Assembly (NCBI RefSeq): GCF_900110885.1 | Contig: NZ_FOFJ01000018.1 | Coordinates: forward strand, 1-64,000 | Direction of reading: 5' to 3' | DNA: 64,000 nt | From: Azotobacter beijerinckii | GTDB taxonomy: Bacteria > Pseudomonadota > Gammaproteobacteria > Pseudomonadales > Pseudomonadaceae | Part shown: positions 11,532-25,186 of the stretch, piece by piece | Numbering within the stretch: the first letter of the stretch is position 1 | Layout: each line of letters starts with the position of its first letter | Position numbers and translations under genes: made by a program | Notes under the pieces: generated by a model | Databases searched by the model: none | What the model was told of the DNA's origin: nothing | Seen by the model: only the letters and a program-made list of their open reading frames with translations

Positions 11532-13028
11532 ATGGTTTTACCGTCCTTTCTTTCCCGTGTCCGGCCGCTGGCCCTGGCGCTGAGCCTTGGCGGCCTTGGC
11601 GGCTGCATGCTCGGGCCGGACTACCGGCGCCCGGCCGTATCCATGCCGGTCGAGTACAAGGAAGCCGCCGGCTGGAAGGCCGCCACACCGCACGACGGCA
11701 AGGCGCACGGCGACTGGTGGCAGGCCTTCGGCGATCCGCAGCTCGACGCGCTGCTGGTCCAGGTGGAGGTCTCCAACCCGAACGTGGCGCAGTACCTGGC
11801 CCAGTACGCCAAGGCGCGGGCTCTGACCGGGGAGGCGCGGGCGGACCTCTTTCCCTCCCTGAGCGGCAGCGCCGGCATGACCCGCAGCGGTTCGGGCGGC
11901 GGCTCCTACCTCACCTCCAGCACGGGCTCCTCCTCCTCCAGCAGCGGCACCCAGAGCAGCCGCAGCGTGTCGGGCATCAGTAACAACTATTCCACGCAGC
12001 TCAGCCTGAGCTGGGAGCCGGATCTGTGGGGCAAGCTGCGCCGCACCCTGGAGGAGAATCGCACCAGCGCCGAAGCCAGCGCCGCCGAGCTGGCCGACGC
12101 CACCCTGAGCGCGCAGTCCAGCCTGGCGCAGAATTACTTCCAGTTGCGGGTGCTGGACGAGCGCATCCGGCTCTACGACGTCAACATCCGCTCGTACCAG
12201 CGCTACCTGCAGGTGGTCCGCGACCAGTACGAAGAGGGCCAGACCTCGCGGGCCACGCTCGCCCAGGCCGAAACGCAACTGGAGTCGGCCCGCGCCTCGT
12301 CCCTGGACCTGCAATGGCAGCGGGCCCAGTACGAGCACGCCATCGCCATCCTGATCGGCAAGGCGCCGGCGGAATTCTCCCTGCCGGTGGCGGAACACTT
12401 CGACTACCGGATTCCGCAGACCTCGGCCGGCGTGGCGTCGAGCCTGCTGGAGCGGCGTCCGGACGTCGCCGCGGCCGAGCGCGAGGTGGCGGCGGCGAAT
12501 GCCGCCATCGGCGTCGCCCTGAGCGGCTATTTTCCCGACCTGACCCTGAGCGCCAGCGGCGGTTTCCAGAGCTCCAGCACCCAGAAGCTGTTCACCGTGG
12601 CGAACCGCTTCTGGTCCATCGGGCCCTCGTTCAGCCAGACGCTGTTCGACTTCGGCGCCACCGGTGCCCAGGTCGACCAGGCCCGCGCCGCTTACGACGC
12701 CACCGTGGCGAGCTACCGACAGACGGTGCTGGATGCCCTGGGCGAGGTGGAGGACTGCCTGGTCGAGCTGCGCACCCTGGAAACCGAACTGGCCGCCCGG
12801 CGCCGGGCGGCGGATGCGGCCAGGGAGTCCGAACGGGTCACCTACGACCAGTACCGGGAAGGGATGATCGACTATCTGGACGTGGCGACCACCCAGAACA
12901 CCAGCCTGAGCGAGCAACAGAGCGTGCTGCAACTGGTCGCCACGCAACTGGTGACCAGCGTGCAGCTGATCGTGGCGCTGGGCGGCGGCTGGCAGAGCGG
13001 AACGGAGGGGCTGGCCGAGGCGCGTTGA
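11532..13028 (+). CDS. Outer-membrane efflux lipoprotein (OprM/OpmB type)
   Basis: This 498-aa TolC/NodT-family outer-membrane factor completes the tripartite pump. It has an N-terminal signal (LALALSLGGLGGC) with a lipobox ending at C25, followed by MLGPDYRRPAVSMP, the usual OprM-like beginning after the lipidated cysteine. Two OEP repeats follow, with coiled-coil hairpins (SLLERRPDVAAAEREVAAANAAIGVA). A Ser/Gly-rich insert at residues ~115-152 is longer than I expect for the family. The start at ATG 11532 is preferred; GTG 11520 would overlap the mdtC stop and add four residues. It is the last gene of the efflux operon. Confidence 0.9.
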   Translation: MVLPSFLSRVRPLALALSLGGLGGCMLGPDYRRPAVSMPVEYKEAAGWKAATPHDGKAHGDWWQAFGDPQLDALLVQVEVSNPNVAQYLAQYAKARALTGEARADLFPSLSGSAGMTRSGSGGGSYLTSSTGSSSSSSGTQSSRSVSGISNNYSTQLSLSWEPDLWGKLRRTLEENRTSAEASAAELADATLSAQSSLAQNYFQLRVLDERIRLYDVNIRSYQRYLQVVRDQYEEGQTSRATLAQAETQLESARASSLDLQWQRAQYEHAIAILIGKAPAEFSLPVAEHFDYRIPQTSAGVASSLLERRPDVAAAEREVAAANAAIGVALSGYFPDLTLSASGGFQSSSTQKLFTVANRFWSIGPSFSQTLFDFGATGAQVDQARAAYDATVASYRQTVLDALGEVEDCLVELRTLETELAARRRAADAARESERVTYDQYREGMIDYLDVATTQNTSLSEQQSVLQLVATQLVTSVQLIVALGGGWQSGTEGLAEAR

Positions 13029-13241
13029 ACGTATCGCCGTGCGGTTCCGGTCGGCGGAACGGCCCCGTTGCCGATAATTTCGTCATGGCCCCATCGAATA
13101 TACTCCGATTGGACCAAGGGAGCGGGCAAGGGAAGCGGTCGGCGGATGGCGGCGGGAAAACGGGAATGGATTCGTTTGGTTTTTTATTGGGGAAGGCCCG
13201 GCCCGTGGCTGGCGGTGCTTCCTCCCGAGGTCGGACAATCC

Positions 13242-13715
13242 ATGACGGCGATGAATCCAAGGAATGCGTGGAACAGGCGGATGCTCTGCTGCGTCCTGGC
13301 CGGTCTGCTGGCCGCCTGCTCGTCGACGGAGCCGGAGCGGGCCCGCCAGGGCGAGCGCCCGAAACAGGTCCTCTCCCTGGCGCCCTGGGAGGCCAAGATG
13401 TTGCCGGTGGTTTCCCGGAGCCTGTCGCCCGGTCCGGTCGCGAGCCGCGCGATCGATATTCCCGGCCTGCGGCCAGTGTTCCTGATTGGCGACGACAGCC
13501 TCTCCAAGAGCTGGCTGAAGCTGTGGAAGGACAAATTGCGGCGGCTGAAGGCGCTCGGTCTGGTGGTGAACGTCGCTACGCCCGAGGGGCTCCTGGAGTT
13601 GCGCCAGCTGGCGGAGGGACTGCGGCTGATCCCGGTGACCGGCGACGATCTGGCGGGCCTGCTGGAGTTTTCCCACTACCCGGTGCTGGTCACCTCCACC
13701 TTCCTCGAACAATGA
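13242..13715 (+). CDS. Orphan ICE lipoprotein, PFL_4695 family
   Basis: This 157-aa predicted lipoprotein has a basic N-terminus, a hydrophobic stretch and the lipobox LLAAC (C26). The body carries DIPGLRPVFLIGDDSLS, ALGLVVNVATPEGL and an ending HYPVLVT..LEQ. I recognise this pattern from the integrating-conjugative-element PFL_4695 family (TIGR03765), normally part of ICE type-IV secretion clusters. Here it stands alone between the efflux operon and pobA, with no neighbouring conjugation gene, so it may be a relic or a domesticated gene. The ATG at 13242 is preferred because the signal peptide starts there; a longer in-frame start at 13068 would bury it. The 213 bp upstream hold no other gene. 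Confidence 0.7.
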   Translation: MTAMNPRNAWNRRMLCCVLAGLLAACSSTEPERARQGERPKQVLSLAPWEAKMLPVVSRSLSPGPVASRAIDIPGLRPVFLIGDDSLSKSWLKLWKDKLRRLKALGLVVNVATPEGLLELRQLAEGLRLIPVTGDDLAGLLEFSHYPVLVTSTFLEQ

Positions 13716-13745
13716 CCGTCGTCCTCGCCGGCTGAACGGCGAGGC

Positions 13746-13783
13746 GCCCCGCCTGGCAGGGGGCTTTCCCTGCCGGGCGGGGC
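13746..13783. terminator. Bidirectional hairpin between ICE lipoprotein gene and pobA
   Basis: A 16-bp stem with one mismatch (arms 13746-13761 and 13768-13783, loop GGCTTT) lies in the 89-bp gap between two convergent genes. It has no strong T-tract, so termination efficiency is uncertain. Confidence 0.6.
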
Positions 13784-13804
13784 CGCTTCTTCGCTGCGTC
13801 GGAC

Positions 13805-15061
<1,257 letters not shown>

Positions 15062-15153
15062 TCAATGGATTCGCCAAAATAAGGTGATTTAGGCAGTATT
15101 ATCGGTACTTTTAGATGATTCGTTCGGTTGTCGAACAAAAGGAGTTCGCGCCC

Positions 15154-16065
15154 ATGAAGTCGATCGCGCCCGATATCCCGGTGTTCAAGCTGTACGGCGA
15201 GTCGCTGGCCTGGCCGACGCCGGACCTGCTGCATTGCGAGTCGATTCCGCAGCGCAGCAGCCTGCACCACTGGGAGATCAAGCCGCACCGCCACGCCGAT
15301 CTGTTCCAGCTGCTCTATGTCCAAGAGGGCGAGGCGCTGGCCGCGGTGGAGAACCAGCGCCTGCGCCTGGCCGAGGCGGCGATCCAGGTGGTGCCGCCGC
15401 TCTGCGTGCACGGCTTCCAGTTTTCCGAGGACATCCAGGGCTACGTGCTGACCCTGGCCGCGCCCCTGGTGGCGCATCTGGAGGAGCTCTTGGGGCACAA
15501 CCTCGGCTTGCAGGGCGGCTTCGCCTGCTACCCGGTGGGGGCGGACCGCGCCTACCTGGATCTGCTGTTCGAGAGGCTCTTTCGCGAGTACCGGGGCCAC
15601 GAGCCGGCGCGCGAGCTGCAACTGCAGGCGCTGGTCAACCTGCTGATGGTCTGGCTGGGCCGCCACGAGCGCCGGCGCGCCACCCCGCTCGGCGCCAGCG
15701 AGCGCAATCGCCAGCACCTGACGCGCTTCATGCGGCTGGTCGAGCAGCATTACCGCGAGCACCTGTCGGTGGACGCGTTCGCGCATCGCGTCGGGCTCTC
15801 CGGCGTCCATCTGAACAGCCTGTGCCGCCAACTGGTCGGGCAGAGCGCCTTGCAGGTGATCCACCAGCGCCTGCTGCTGGAGGCCAAGCGCAACCTGATC
15901 TACACCGCGATGACCGTCAACGAGCTCTCCGATGCGCTCGGCTTCAGCGATCCGGCCTACTTTTCGCGGTTCTTCCGCCGTCTTGCGGGGCAGTCGCCGA
16001 AGGCCTTCCGCCAGAGCGCGGCGGCCGGGGGCGCGCCGACGCCGCATCGGGACGATGAGGGGTGA
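15154..16065 (+). CDS. pobR: AraC/XylS-type activator of pobA
   Basis: This 303-aa transcription activator has an N-terminal cupin-like effector domain (HHWEIKPHRHADLFQLLYVQEG) and a C-terminal double helix-turn-helix (LSVDAFAHRVGLSGVHLNSLCRQL, then ELSDALGFSDPAYFSRFFRRLAGQSPKAFR). AraC-type PobR proteins respond to 4-hydroxybenzoate and activate the divergent pobA. ATG 15154 is chosen because GGAG sits nine bases ahead; the in-frame ATG at 15115 has no ribosome site. A short inverted repeat, GTTCG-N5-CGAAC (15122-15136), lies just before the start and could serve in autoregulation; that is a guess. Confidence 0.9.
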   Translation: MKSIAPDIPVFKLYGESLAWPTPDLLHCESIPQRSSLHHWEIKPHRHADLFQLLYVQEGEALAAVENQRLRLAEAAIQVVPPLCVHGFQFSEDIQGYVLTLAAPLVAHLEELLGHNLGLQGGFACYPVGADRAYLDLLFERLFREYRGHEPARELQLQALVNLLMVWLGRHERRRATPLGASERNRQHLTRFMRLVEQHYREHLSVDAFAHRVGLSGVHLNSLCRQLVGQSALQVIHQRLLLEAKRNLIYTAMTVNELSDALGFSDPAYFSRFFRRLAGQSPKAFRQSAAAGGAPTPHRDDEG

Positions 16066-16142
16066 GGGGGCGTCACGACGGTTTGGAGACGGACGGGAGG
16101 AGGGAAAAGACCGTGGCCCGTTCCGCGCCGGGCCGGCTCGGC

Positions 16143-16628
16143 TTAGCGGTAGACCTTGTGCAGCAGCTCGATCAGCTGCTGGCGCTCCTCCGCGCTGAGC
16201 GCCGCGGTGGCCTCCAGGTCGCTCTGCGCGGCCACCTCCTTGAGCTGCCTGAGCAGCGTCTCGCCCGCCTTGCTGAGGAAGATCCCGTAGGAGCGCTTGT
16301 CCGGCTTGCAGCGCACCCGCACCGCCAGCCCGCGACTTTCCAGCTTGTTCAGCAGGACCACCGCCTGGGGCGGTTCGATGGCCAGGGCGCGGGCCAGGTC
16401 GGCCTGCATCAGGCCGGGGTTCTGTTCGATGATCGCCAGGGCGGTGAACTGCGCCGGACGCAGGTCGAAGGCGCCGAGGCGGCTGACCAGGTGCTGGAAG
16501 ACCTTGAGCTGGGCGCGGCGCAGGGCGTAGCCGATCAGCTCGTCGAGGGAGCTGTCCAGCGGGCTGTCGGCCGGCTGGGGGGCGGCCGGCGGAGCGGCGG
16601 CCGGGGTGGGGCTGGACTTGCTGGACAT
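16143..16628 (-). CDS. MarR-family transcriptional regulator
   Basis: This 161-aa winged-helix regulator has an Ala/Pro-rich N-terminal tail (residues ~8-22), then the MarR fold: QFTALAIIEQNPGLMQADLARALAIEPPQAVVLLNKLESRGLAVRVRCKPDKRSYGIFLS covers the recognition helix and the wing with its D-K-R-S. Ligand and targets cannot be read from sequence. Its neighbours are pobR and fadB, so aromatic-acid or fatty-acyl-CoA sensing are both plausible. It is divergent from fadB, with a 307-bp intergenic region containing a 12-bp palindrome next to its own start. Confidence 0.88.
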   Translation of the reverse strand: MSSKSSPTPAAAPPAAPQPADSPLDSSLDELIGYALRRAQLKVFQHLVSRLGAFDLRPAQFTALAIIEQNPGLMQADLARALAIEPPQAVVLLNKLESRGLAVRVRCKPDKRSYGIFLSKAGETLLRQLKEVAAQSDLEATAALSAEERQQLIELLHKVYR

Positions 16629-16645
16629 GGACGCGCTCGGTTCCC

Positions 16646-16657
16646 GATTAGTTAATC
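16646..16657. promoter_or_regulatory. Palindrome upstream of marR, possible operator
   Basis: GATTAGTTAATC has perfect 5-bp arms (GATTA/TAATC) and lies 18 bases upstream of the MarR start, where an autoregulatory operator would be expected. The rest of the 307-bp gap to fadB (16629-16935) shows no gene; an AT-rich patch at 16658-16673 probably holds promoter elements. Confidence 0.35.
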
Positions 16658-16935
16658 TGCATAAAAATTCTGCAATGCCCGCCGGAAACTATCCAGAGGC
16701 AATCTTTCGCGTGCGCCGCCTCTTGCCCAAAGGGACAGGCAGGTGCTGAATGCACCGATGTCCCGTCGCCGAGGGGGATTCCGCCGGAAAATGCGCCGAT
16801 GGCGCGGCCCCGGAGCCGCGCAACTATCCTGAAACCAGCGCTGGGCGAAGCGGTCCGCCAGGTTCCGGCGGCGCTTCGCAGGCTTCGTGGCCGGCCCGAC
16901 GCGGCCGGTTCAGCTTCTACTTGGAGAGTCAGTCG

Positions 16936-20277
<3,342 letters not shown>

Positions 20278-20285
20278 CGCTGTCC

Positions 20286-20312
20286 GCGACCGGGGACCCG
20301 TGCCTCGGTCGC
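20286..20312 (+). terminator. Hairpin after fadA
   Basis: A 10-bp GC-rich stem with one wobble (GCGACCGGGG / CCTCGGTCGC, 7-nt loop) starts nine bases after the fadA stop. It is followed by CTCTCTCC, not a clean T-tract. Confidence 0.45.
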
Positions 20313-20355
20313 CTCTCTCCGCGCCCCTTGGGCGCATTCGTCTCGCGAGGTCGCC

Positions 20356-20592
20356 ATGACTGTGCAACCCGGTCTCTACCGGCATTACAAGGGGGCCGAA
20401 TACCGCGTGCTCGGCATGGCCCGGCATTCCGAAACCGAGGAGGAGCTGGTGGTCTACCAGGCCCTGTACGGCGACTTCGGGCTGTGGGTCCGACCGCTGG
20501 CGATGTTCGCCGGAAGCGTCGAAGTTGACGGCCGCCAGATGCCGCGCTTTGCTTTGATTCGAGCGGAAACCCCGTCTTTTCCGGCCATCTGA
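20356..20592 (+). CDS. DUF1653 small protein
   Basis: This 78-aa cytoplasmic protein of the DUF1653 family has the typical core G-L-Y-R-H-Y-K-G-x-E-Y-R-V-L-G-x-A-x-H-S-E-T-E-E, then V-V-Y-Q-x-L-Y-G and W-V-R-P-L-x-M-F. The fold is thought to be a small beta-barrel of unknown function. It follows fadA by 78 bp beyond a hairpin, with its own ATG and a CGAGG ribosome site. The position between fadA and topA is the same as I recall from Pseudomonas. No function should be inferred. Confidence 0.85.
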   Translation: MTVQPGLYRHYKGAEYRVLGMARHSETEEELVVYQALYGDFGLWVRPLAMFAGSVEVDGRQMPRFALIRAETPSFPAI

Positions 20593-20616
20593 GCCACAAG
20601 TACGGCCGTCCCGCCC

Positions 20617-20644
20617 TTGACCGCGTGTCGGCCACCACTATATA
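20617..20644 (+). promoter_or_regulatory. Candidate sigma-70 promoter of topA
   Basis: TTGACC (20617-20622) and TATATA (20639-20644) are separated by 16 bp; a shifted TATATA at 20641-20646 gives 18 bp. The predicted start is about 215 bases before the topA ATG. The rest of the 20593-20865 gap has no gene. Confidence 0.55.
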
Positions 20645-20865
20645 TAGCGCCGAGCTAGAGCCTTGCGGTCGGTTCGATGAGTCAATTTCGACGTCCGAGG
20701 CCCTGATACTGCGTTGCCGCTCCTCGCCATAGCCTGGCTATGACCCGTCACAGCGCCTTGTCTTGGAACCTCGTTCGGCCGAACTTGCGTTCTCGATCGC
20801 CGACCCGGCAGGCCGACAGAGGCTCCCCGCTTTCATCTTTTTTCGAATTAGGAATACTCCGATCC

Positions 20866-23478
20866 ATGGGTAAATCGCTGGTCATCGTGGAATCCCCGGC
20901 CAAGGCCAAGACCATCAACAAGTACCTGGGCAGCCAGTACGTGGTGAAGTCGAGCATCGGCCACATCCGTGACCTGCCCACCAGCGGCTCGGCCAGTACC
21001 GCCAAGGAGCCGGCCAAGCGCGGCAAGAGCGCGGCCGCGGCCGAGGCGCCGGCGCTGTCGCCCAAGGAGAAGGCCAAGCGCCAGCTGTTCGTGCGCATGG
21101 GCGTCGACCCCGAGCACGGCTGGAAGGCTCGCTACGAGATCCTGCCGGGCAAGGAAAAGGTGGTCGACGAGCTGCGCCGTCTGGCTCAGGAAGCCGACAC
21201 CATCTATCTCGCCACCGACTTGGACCGCGAGGGGGAGGCCATCGCCTGGCACCTGCGCGAATCCATCGGCGGCGACGACAGCCGCTACAAGCGCGTGGTG
21301 TTCAACGAGATCACCCAGAAGGCGATCCAGGAAGCCTTCGCCCAGCCCGGCGAGCTGGACATCAACCGGGTCAACGCGCAGCAGGCGCGGCGCTTCCTCG
21401 ACCGGGTGGTCGGCTACATGGTTTCGCCGCTGCTCTGGCAGAAGATCGCCCGCGGCTTGTCCGCCGGCCGCGTGCAGTCGGTGGCGGTGAAGCTGATCGC
21501 CGAGCGCGAGCGGGAAATCCGCGCCTTCATCCCGGAGGAGTTCTGGGAGATCCATGCCGACCTGGGCACCGCCAAGGGCGCCCAGGTGCGCTTCGAGGTG
21601 GCCAGGGAGAACGGCGAGGCCTTCCGCCCGCTCAACGAGGCCCAGGCGCTGGCCGCGCTGGAGAAGCTCAAAATCTCCGGCTACACGGTGCTCAAGCGCG
21701 AGGACAAGCCGACCCGCAGCAAGCCCTCGGCGCCCTTCATCACCTCGACCCTGCAGCAGGCGGCGAGCAATCGCCTGGGCTTCTCGGTGAAGAAGACCAT
21801 GATGATGGCCCAGCGCCTGTACGAGGCCGGCTACATCACCTACATGCGGACCGATTCGACCAACCTCTCGACCGATGCCCTGGAGATGGCCCGCGGTTTC
21901 ATCGAGAGCGAGTTCGGTGCGAAATACCTGCCGGCCACGGCGAACATCTACACCAGCAAGGAGGGCGCCCAGGAAGCCCACGAGGCGATCCGCCCCTCCG
22001 ACGTCAACCTCCGGCCGACCCAGCTGTCCGGCATGGAGCGCGACGCCGAGCGGCTCTACGAGCTGATCTGGCGCCAGTTCGTCGCCTGCCAGATGCCGCC
22101 GGCCGAATACCTGTCGACCAACGTCGGCGTCCAGGCCGGCGCCTTCGAACTGCGCGCCAAGGGCCGCATCCTCAAGTTCGACGGCTACACCCGCGTGCTG
22201 CCGCAGCTGGTCAAACCCGGCGAGGACGACGTGCTGCCGGAAATGGGCGAGGGCGAGCGCCTCGACCTGCTCAAGCTCGATCCCAGCCAGCACTTCACCA
22301 AGCCGCCGGCGCGCTACAGCGAGGCCAGCCTGGTCAAGGAGATGGAGAAGCGCGGGATCGGCCGGCCGTCGACCTATGCCGCGATCATCTCCACCATCCA
22401 GGAGCGCGGCTACGTGACCCTGCAGAACCGCCGCTTCCATTCGGAGAAGATGGGCGACATCGTCACCGAGCGACTCGCCGAAAGCTTCGCCAACCTGATG
22501 GACTACGGTTTCACCGCCAGCATGGAGGAGCATCTGGACGACGTCGCCCAAGGCGAGCGCGACTGGAAGCACCTGCTCGACGAGTTCTATGGCGATTTTC
22601 GCAAGAAACTCGAGGTCGCCGAGTCCAGCGAATCGGGCATGCGCGCCAACCAGCCGACCCTGACCGACATTCCCTGCCGCGAATGCGGCCGGCCGATGAT
22701 GATCCGCACCGCCTCGACCGGCGTTTTCCTCGGCTGCTCGGGCTACAGCCTGCCGCCCAAGGAGCGCTGCAAGTCGACCCTCAACCTGGTTCCCGGCGAC
22801 GAGATCGCTGCGGACGACGAGGGCGAGTCCGAGTCGCTGCTGCTGCGCAACAAGCACCGCTGCCCGAAGTGCGGCACCGCGATGGATGCCTATCTGCTCG
22901 ACGAGCAGCACAAGCTGCACATCTGCGGCAACAATCCGGACTGCTCCGGCTACGAGATCGAGAAAGGCCAGTACCGCATCAAGGGCTACGAGGGTCCGAG
23001 CCTGGAGTGCGACAAGTGCGGCAGCCAGATGCAGCTCAAGACCGGCCGCTTCGGCAAGTTCTTCGGCTGCACCAACGCCGCCTGCAAGAACACCCGCAAG
23101 CTGCTGAAGAGCGGCGAGGCGGCGCCGCCGAAGATGGATGCGGTGAAGATGCCGGAACTGCGCTGCGAGAAGGTCGACGACGTCTACGTGCTGCGCGACG
23201 GCGCCTCCGGCCTGTTCCTCGCCGCCAGCCAGTTCCCGAAGAACCGCGAAACCCGTGCGCCGCTGGTCCTGGAGCTGCTCCCGCACCGGGACGAGATCGA
23301 TCCGAAGTACCACTTCCTGCTGGAGGCGCCGGCCAAGGACCCGGAAGGCCGCCCGGCGGTGATCCGCTACAGCCGCAAGACCAAGGAGCAGTACGTGCAG
23401 AGCGAGGTCGAGGGCAAGCCCAGCGGTTGGCGCGCTTTCTACCAGGAAGGCCGCTGGCAGGTCGAGGACAAGCGCTGA
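20866..23478 (+). CDS. topA: DNA topoisomerase I
   Basis: This 870-aa type IA topoisomerase relaxes negative supercoils. The TOPRIM domain begins at once ([19 protein letters not shown]) and includes the acidic D-x-D-R-E-G-E-A motif. The active-site tyrosine is in [16 protein letters not shown]. Three C-terminal four-cysteine zinc-ribbon modules are visible: CRECGRP..C..C, CPKCGT..C..C and CDKCGS..C..C. The start at 20866 ([13 protein letters not shown]) follows AGGA; the frame to 20740 adds non-family residues. The length is close to E. coli TopA (865). Confidence 0.97.
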   Translation: MGKSLVIVESPAKAKTINKYLGSQYVVKSSIGHIRDLPTSGSASTAKEPAKRGKSAAAAEAPALSPKEKAKRQLFVRMGVDPEHGWKARYEILPGKEKVVDELRRLAQEADTIYLATDLDREGEAIAWHLRESIGGDDSRYKRVVFNEITQKAIQEAFAQPGELDINRVNAQQARRFLDRVVGYMVSPLLWQKIARGLSAGRVQSVAVKLIAEREREIRAFIPEEFWEIHADLGTAKGAQVRFEVARENGEAFRPLNEAQALAALEKLKISGYTVLKREDKPTRSKPSAPFITSTLQQAASNRLGFSVKKTMMMAQRLYEAGYITYMRTDSTNLSTDALEMARGFIESEFGAKYLPATANIYTSKEGAQEAHEAIRPSDVNLRPTQLSGMERDAERLYELIWRQFVACQMPPAEYLSTNVGVQAGAFELRAKGRILKFDGYTRVLPQLVKPGEDDVLPEMGEGERLDLLKLDPSQHFTKPPARYSEASLVKEMEKRGIGRPSTYAAIISTIQERGYVTLQNRRFHSEKMGDIVTERLAESFANLMDYGFTASMEEHLDDVAQGERDWKHLLDEFYGDFRKKLEVAESSESGMRANQPTLTDIPCRECGRPMMIRTASTGVFLGCSGYSLPPKERCKSTLNLVPGDEIAADDEGESESLLLRNKHRCPKCGTAMDAYLLDEQHKLHICGNNPDCSGYEIEKGQYRIKGYEGPSLECDKCGSQMQLKTGRFGKFFGCTNAACKNTRKLLKSGEAAPPKMDAVKMPELRCEKVDDVYVLRDGASGLFLAASQFPKNRETRAPLVLELLPHRDEIDPKYHFLLEAPAKDPEGRPAVIRYSRKTKEQYVQSEVEGKPSGWRAFYQEGRWQVEDKR

Positions 23479-23510
23479 TCCTGGCCGTTCGCCTCATTTC
23501 CCGCCTGCAG

Positions 23511-23539
23511 GGCACCCGCCGTCGGGGACGACGGGTGCC
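23511..23539 (+). terminator. Hairpin after topA
   Basis: A 13-bp stem with one mismatch (GGCACCCGCCGTC / GACGACGGGTGCC) and a 3-nt loop lies 32 bases after the topA stop. No T-tract follows, so it may be a rho-dependent or mRNA-stabilising hairpin. Confidence 0.45.
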
Positions 23540-23611
23540 GTCCGCGCGGCGGGTCCATACTTGCACCCCGGCCCGGCATATAGTGGCTGTCTCGATCCGG
23601 AGGGCGCCGTC

Positions 23612-24136
23612 ATGGCCCACGAGTTGTATACCCGTACCAACCAGAAACTCTATTTTGCCGGCCTGGCGCTGGCATCCCTGCGCCAGGCGGAGGAAAGCCG
23701 GGCGCTGAATGCCCAGGCGCAGGCCTTGGCGGAGCGCGAGGCGGTGCTCTTCCACCTGTATGGCGGCCTGCTCGGGTTGTGCCATGAGATCGTCGGTTTC
23801 TATCGCCTGCCCGAGGCCGGAGCGCTGCAGGTCGAGCGCTTCCTGAATGCCGAACTGTTGAGCGCGGCCCCCAGTCCGGAATTGGCGGAGCTGGTGGAGC
23901 TGGCCGGCCAGTCGGAAACCTGGCTGGCGCAGCTGCTGGCCGAATACGCCCGGCTGTTCCTGCCGCCGCAGGCGCCCAAGAGGGCCAAGGCCGATCCTCG
24001 GCTGCCGCTGATCGAGGCGGTCAGCCTGGATGAGGAGGAAGAGGCACCGGCCCTGAGCGCCGCGCAGCTGGAGGCATGGCGCCAGCAGCTCAAGGAGCTG
24101 GCGCTGCGTTTTCGCGAGTCCCTGACCGAGTGCTGA
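23612..24136 (+). CDS. DUF6586-like conserved protein
   Basis: This 174-aa cytoplasmic, mostly helical protein begins MAHELYTRTNQKLYFAGLAL. The first half is rich in Ala/Leu/Glu and suits a helical bundle. Residues ~135-150 (SLDEEEEAPALSAAQLE) form an acidic linker before the final helix LEAWRQQLKELALRFRESL. I recognise it as the gene found between topA and lexA in pseudomonads; its function is unknown. The start at 23612 is supported by GGAGGG about seven bases upstream. The following small conserved gene may be co-transcribed. Confidence 0.75.
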   Translation: MAHELYTRTNQKLYFAGLALASLRQAEESRALNAQAQALAEREAVLFHLYGGLLGLCHEIVGFYRLPEAGALQVERFLNAELLSAAPSPELAELVELAGQSETWLAQLLAEYARLFLPPQAPKRAKADPRLPLIEAVSLDEEEEAPALSAAQLEAWRQQLKELALRFRESLTEC

Positions 24137-24252
24137 ACCCGGCGGGAAGCGCGCGAGGCGGGGCTGCCGAGAGGCGTCCGCAGGCGTGCCCAGGGATGCC
24201 CGGGGCCGACTGTTACATTACAATGCGCGGTCTTCCCCAAGAGCAGAGCCCA

Positions 24253-24486
24253 ATGCCTACGTCCTTTCTCGAAATTGTCGAACTGCCCGATGGGCGCATC
24301 GCTTTGCGTCGCGCCGATGACGAAGAAGAGCTGGTCGTCCTCGACTTTTCCGAAAGCGCGAAGACCTTCCTGCAGGGCCACCACATCGAGGTGGCCAAGG
24401 CCATGCTGAACGTGGGCGTGCAGATGGCCGGGCGCCTGGCCGAGGGCGACTTCGAGAGCGACGGGCAGCCGCGGATTCTGCACTGA
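24253..24486 (+). CDS. Conserved hypothetical protein (77 aa)
   Basis: This 77-aa acidic protein begins MPTSFLEIVELPDGRIALRRADDEEELV and ends with an amphipathic helix (FLQGHHIEVAKAMLNVGVQMAGRLAEG). It matches the small gene that, from memory, accompanies lexA in Pseudomonas; no function is known. The ATG at 24253 is used because the conserved sequence starts there; the longer frame to 24076 overlaps the end of the previous gene. It converges on lexA across a 46-bp gap that contains a hairpin. Confidence 0.75.
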   Translation: MPTSFLEIVELPDGRIALRRADDEEELVVLDFSESAKTFLQGHHIEVAKAMLNVGVQMAGRLAEGDFESDGQPRILH

Positions 24487-24503
24487 ATACGGGGGCACCC
24501 GCG

Positions 24504-24525
24504 GGCGGACGCCTGCCGGTCCGCC
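24504..24525 (+). terminator. Terminator between the 77-aa gene and lexA
   Basis: A 7-bp stem (GGCGGAC/GTCCGCC, 8-nt loop) is followed by GTTCTTCC, between convergent genes. Confidence 0.55.
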
Positions 24526-24532
24526 GTTCTTC

Positions 24533-25141
24533 CTAGCGGCGTATCACGCCGACACTCAATCCTTCGATGGTCAGGTCCTGCTCGTTCAGATCGATCTCGA
24601 GCGGAGCGAACTCGGGATTTTCGGCGATCAGCCAGACCTTGTCTCCTTCGCGCTTGAAGCGCTTCACCGTGACCTCGTCGTTGAGGCGCGCCACCACGAT
24701 CTGGCCGTTGTGTGCCTCGCGGCAGGTGTGCACGGCCAGCAGGTCGCCGTCGTAGATGCCGATGCCCTTCATGCTCATGCCGCGCACCCGCAGCAGGTAG
24801 TCGGCGCGAGGGTGGAAGAAGTCGGGACTGATCCTGCAGGTCTCCTCGATGTGCTGCTGGGCGAGGATCGGTGCGCCGGCCGCGACCCGGCCGACGATGG
24901 GTAGGCTGGCCGGTTCGCCGTCGGCTTCGCTGCCGGGGATGCGGATGCCGCGGGAGGCGCCCGGGGTCATTTCGATCGCGCCCTTGCGCGCCATCGCCTT
25001 GAGGTGCTCTTCTGCCGCATTGGGCGATTTGAAGCCGAGCTCCCTGGCGATCTCCGCCCGGGTCGGTGGGTAGCCGTTATCTTCCAGGCAGCGCTTGATG
25101 ACGGCGAGGATTTCGACTTGGCGAGGCGTCAGTTTGGACAT
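24533..25141 (-). CDS. lexA: LexA repressor
   Basis: LexA (202 aa) represses SOS genes and self-cleaves when RecA is activated. The N-terminal winged helix ([47 protein letters not shown]) is followed by the cleavage bond A88-G89 (VAAGAP) and the Ser-Lys dyad S123 (GMSMKGIGI) and K160 (VTVKRF), all intact. Two SOS boxes lie directly upstream, so the gene is autoregulated. In Pseudomonas a sulA-type division inhibitor normally follows lexA; here the next gene downstream points the opposite way and no sulA is present. Confidence 0.97.
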   Translation of the reverse strand: MSKLTPRQVEILAVIKRCLEDNGYPPTRAEIARELGFKSPNAAEEHLKAMARKGAIEMTPGASRGIRIPGSEADGEPASLPIVGRVAAGAPILAQQHIEETCRISPDFFHPRADYLLRVRGMSMKGIGIYDGDLLAVHTCREAHNGQIVVARLNDEVTVKRFKREGDKVWLIAENPEFAPLEIDLNEQDLTIEGLSVGVIRR

Positions 25142-25151
25142 GGGGGCTGCT

Positions 25152-25167
25152 CTGTATTTTTATCCAG
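25152..25167. promoter_or_regulatory. SOS box 1 (LexA operator)
   Basis: CTGTATTTTTATCCAG fits CTG-N10-CAG and lies 10 bases upstream of the lexA start. Confidence 0.9.
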
Positions 25168-25170
25168 GTC

Positions 25171-25186
25171 CTGGGATTGTATACAG
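25171..25186. promoter_or_regulatory. SOS box 2 (LexA operator)
   Basis: CTGGGATTGTATACAG fits CTG-N10-CAG. It lies three bases beyond box 1, giving the tandem arrangement seen at the E. coli lexA promoter. Binding here would also sit about 120 bp upstream of the divergent psrA gene. Confidence 0.85.

Noticed and set aside
5048-11688. Two antisense frames over 1100 codons opposite mdtB and mdtC
   Set aside because: Shadow frames of GC-rich genes, rich in Q/R/H/G with no family signature.
13029-13241. N-terminal extension of the ICE lipoprotein from 13068
   Set aside because: It would place 58 atypical residues before a clear lipoprotein signal peptide.
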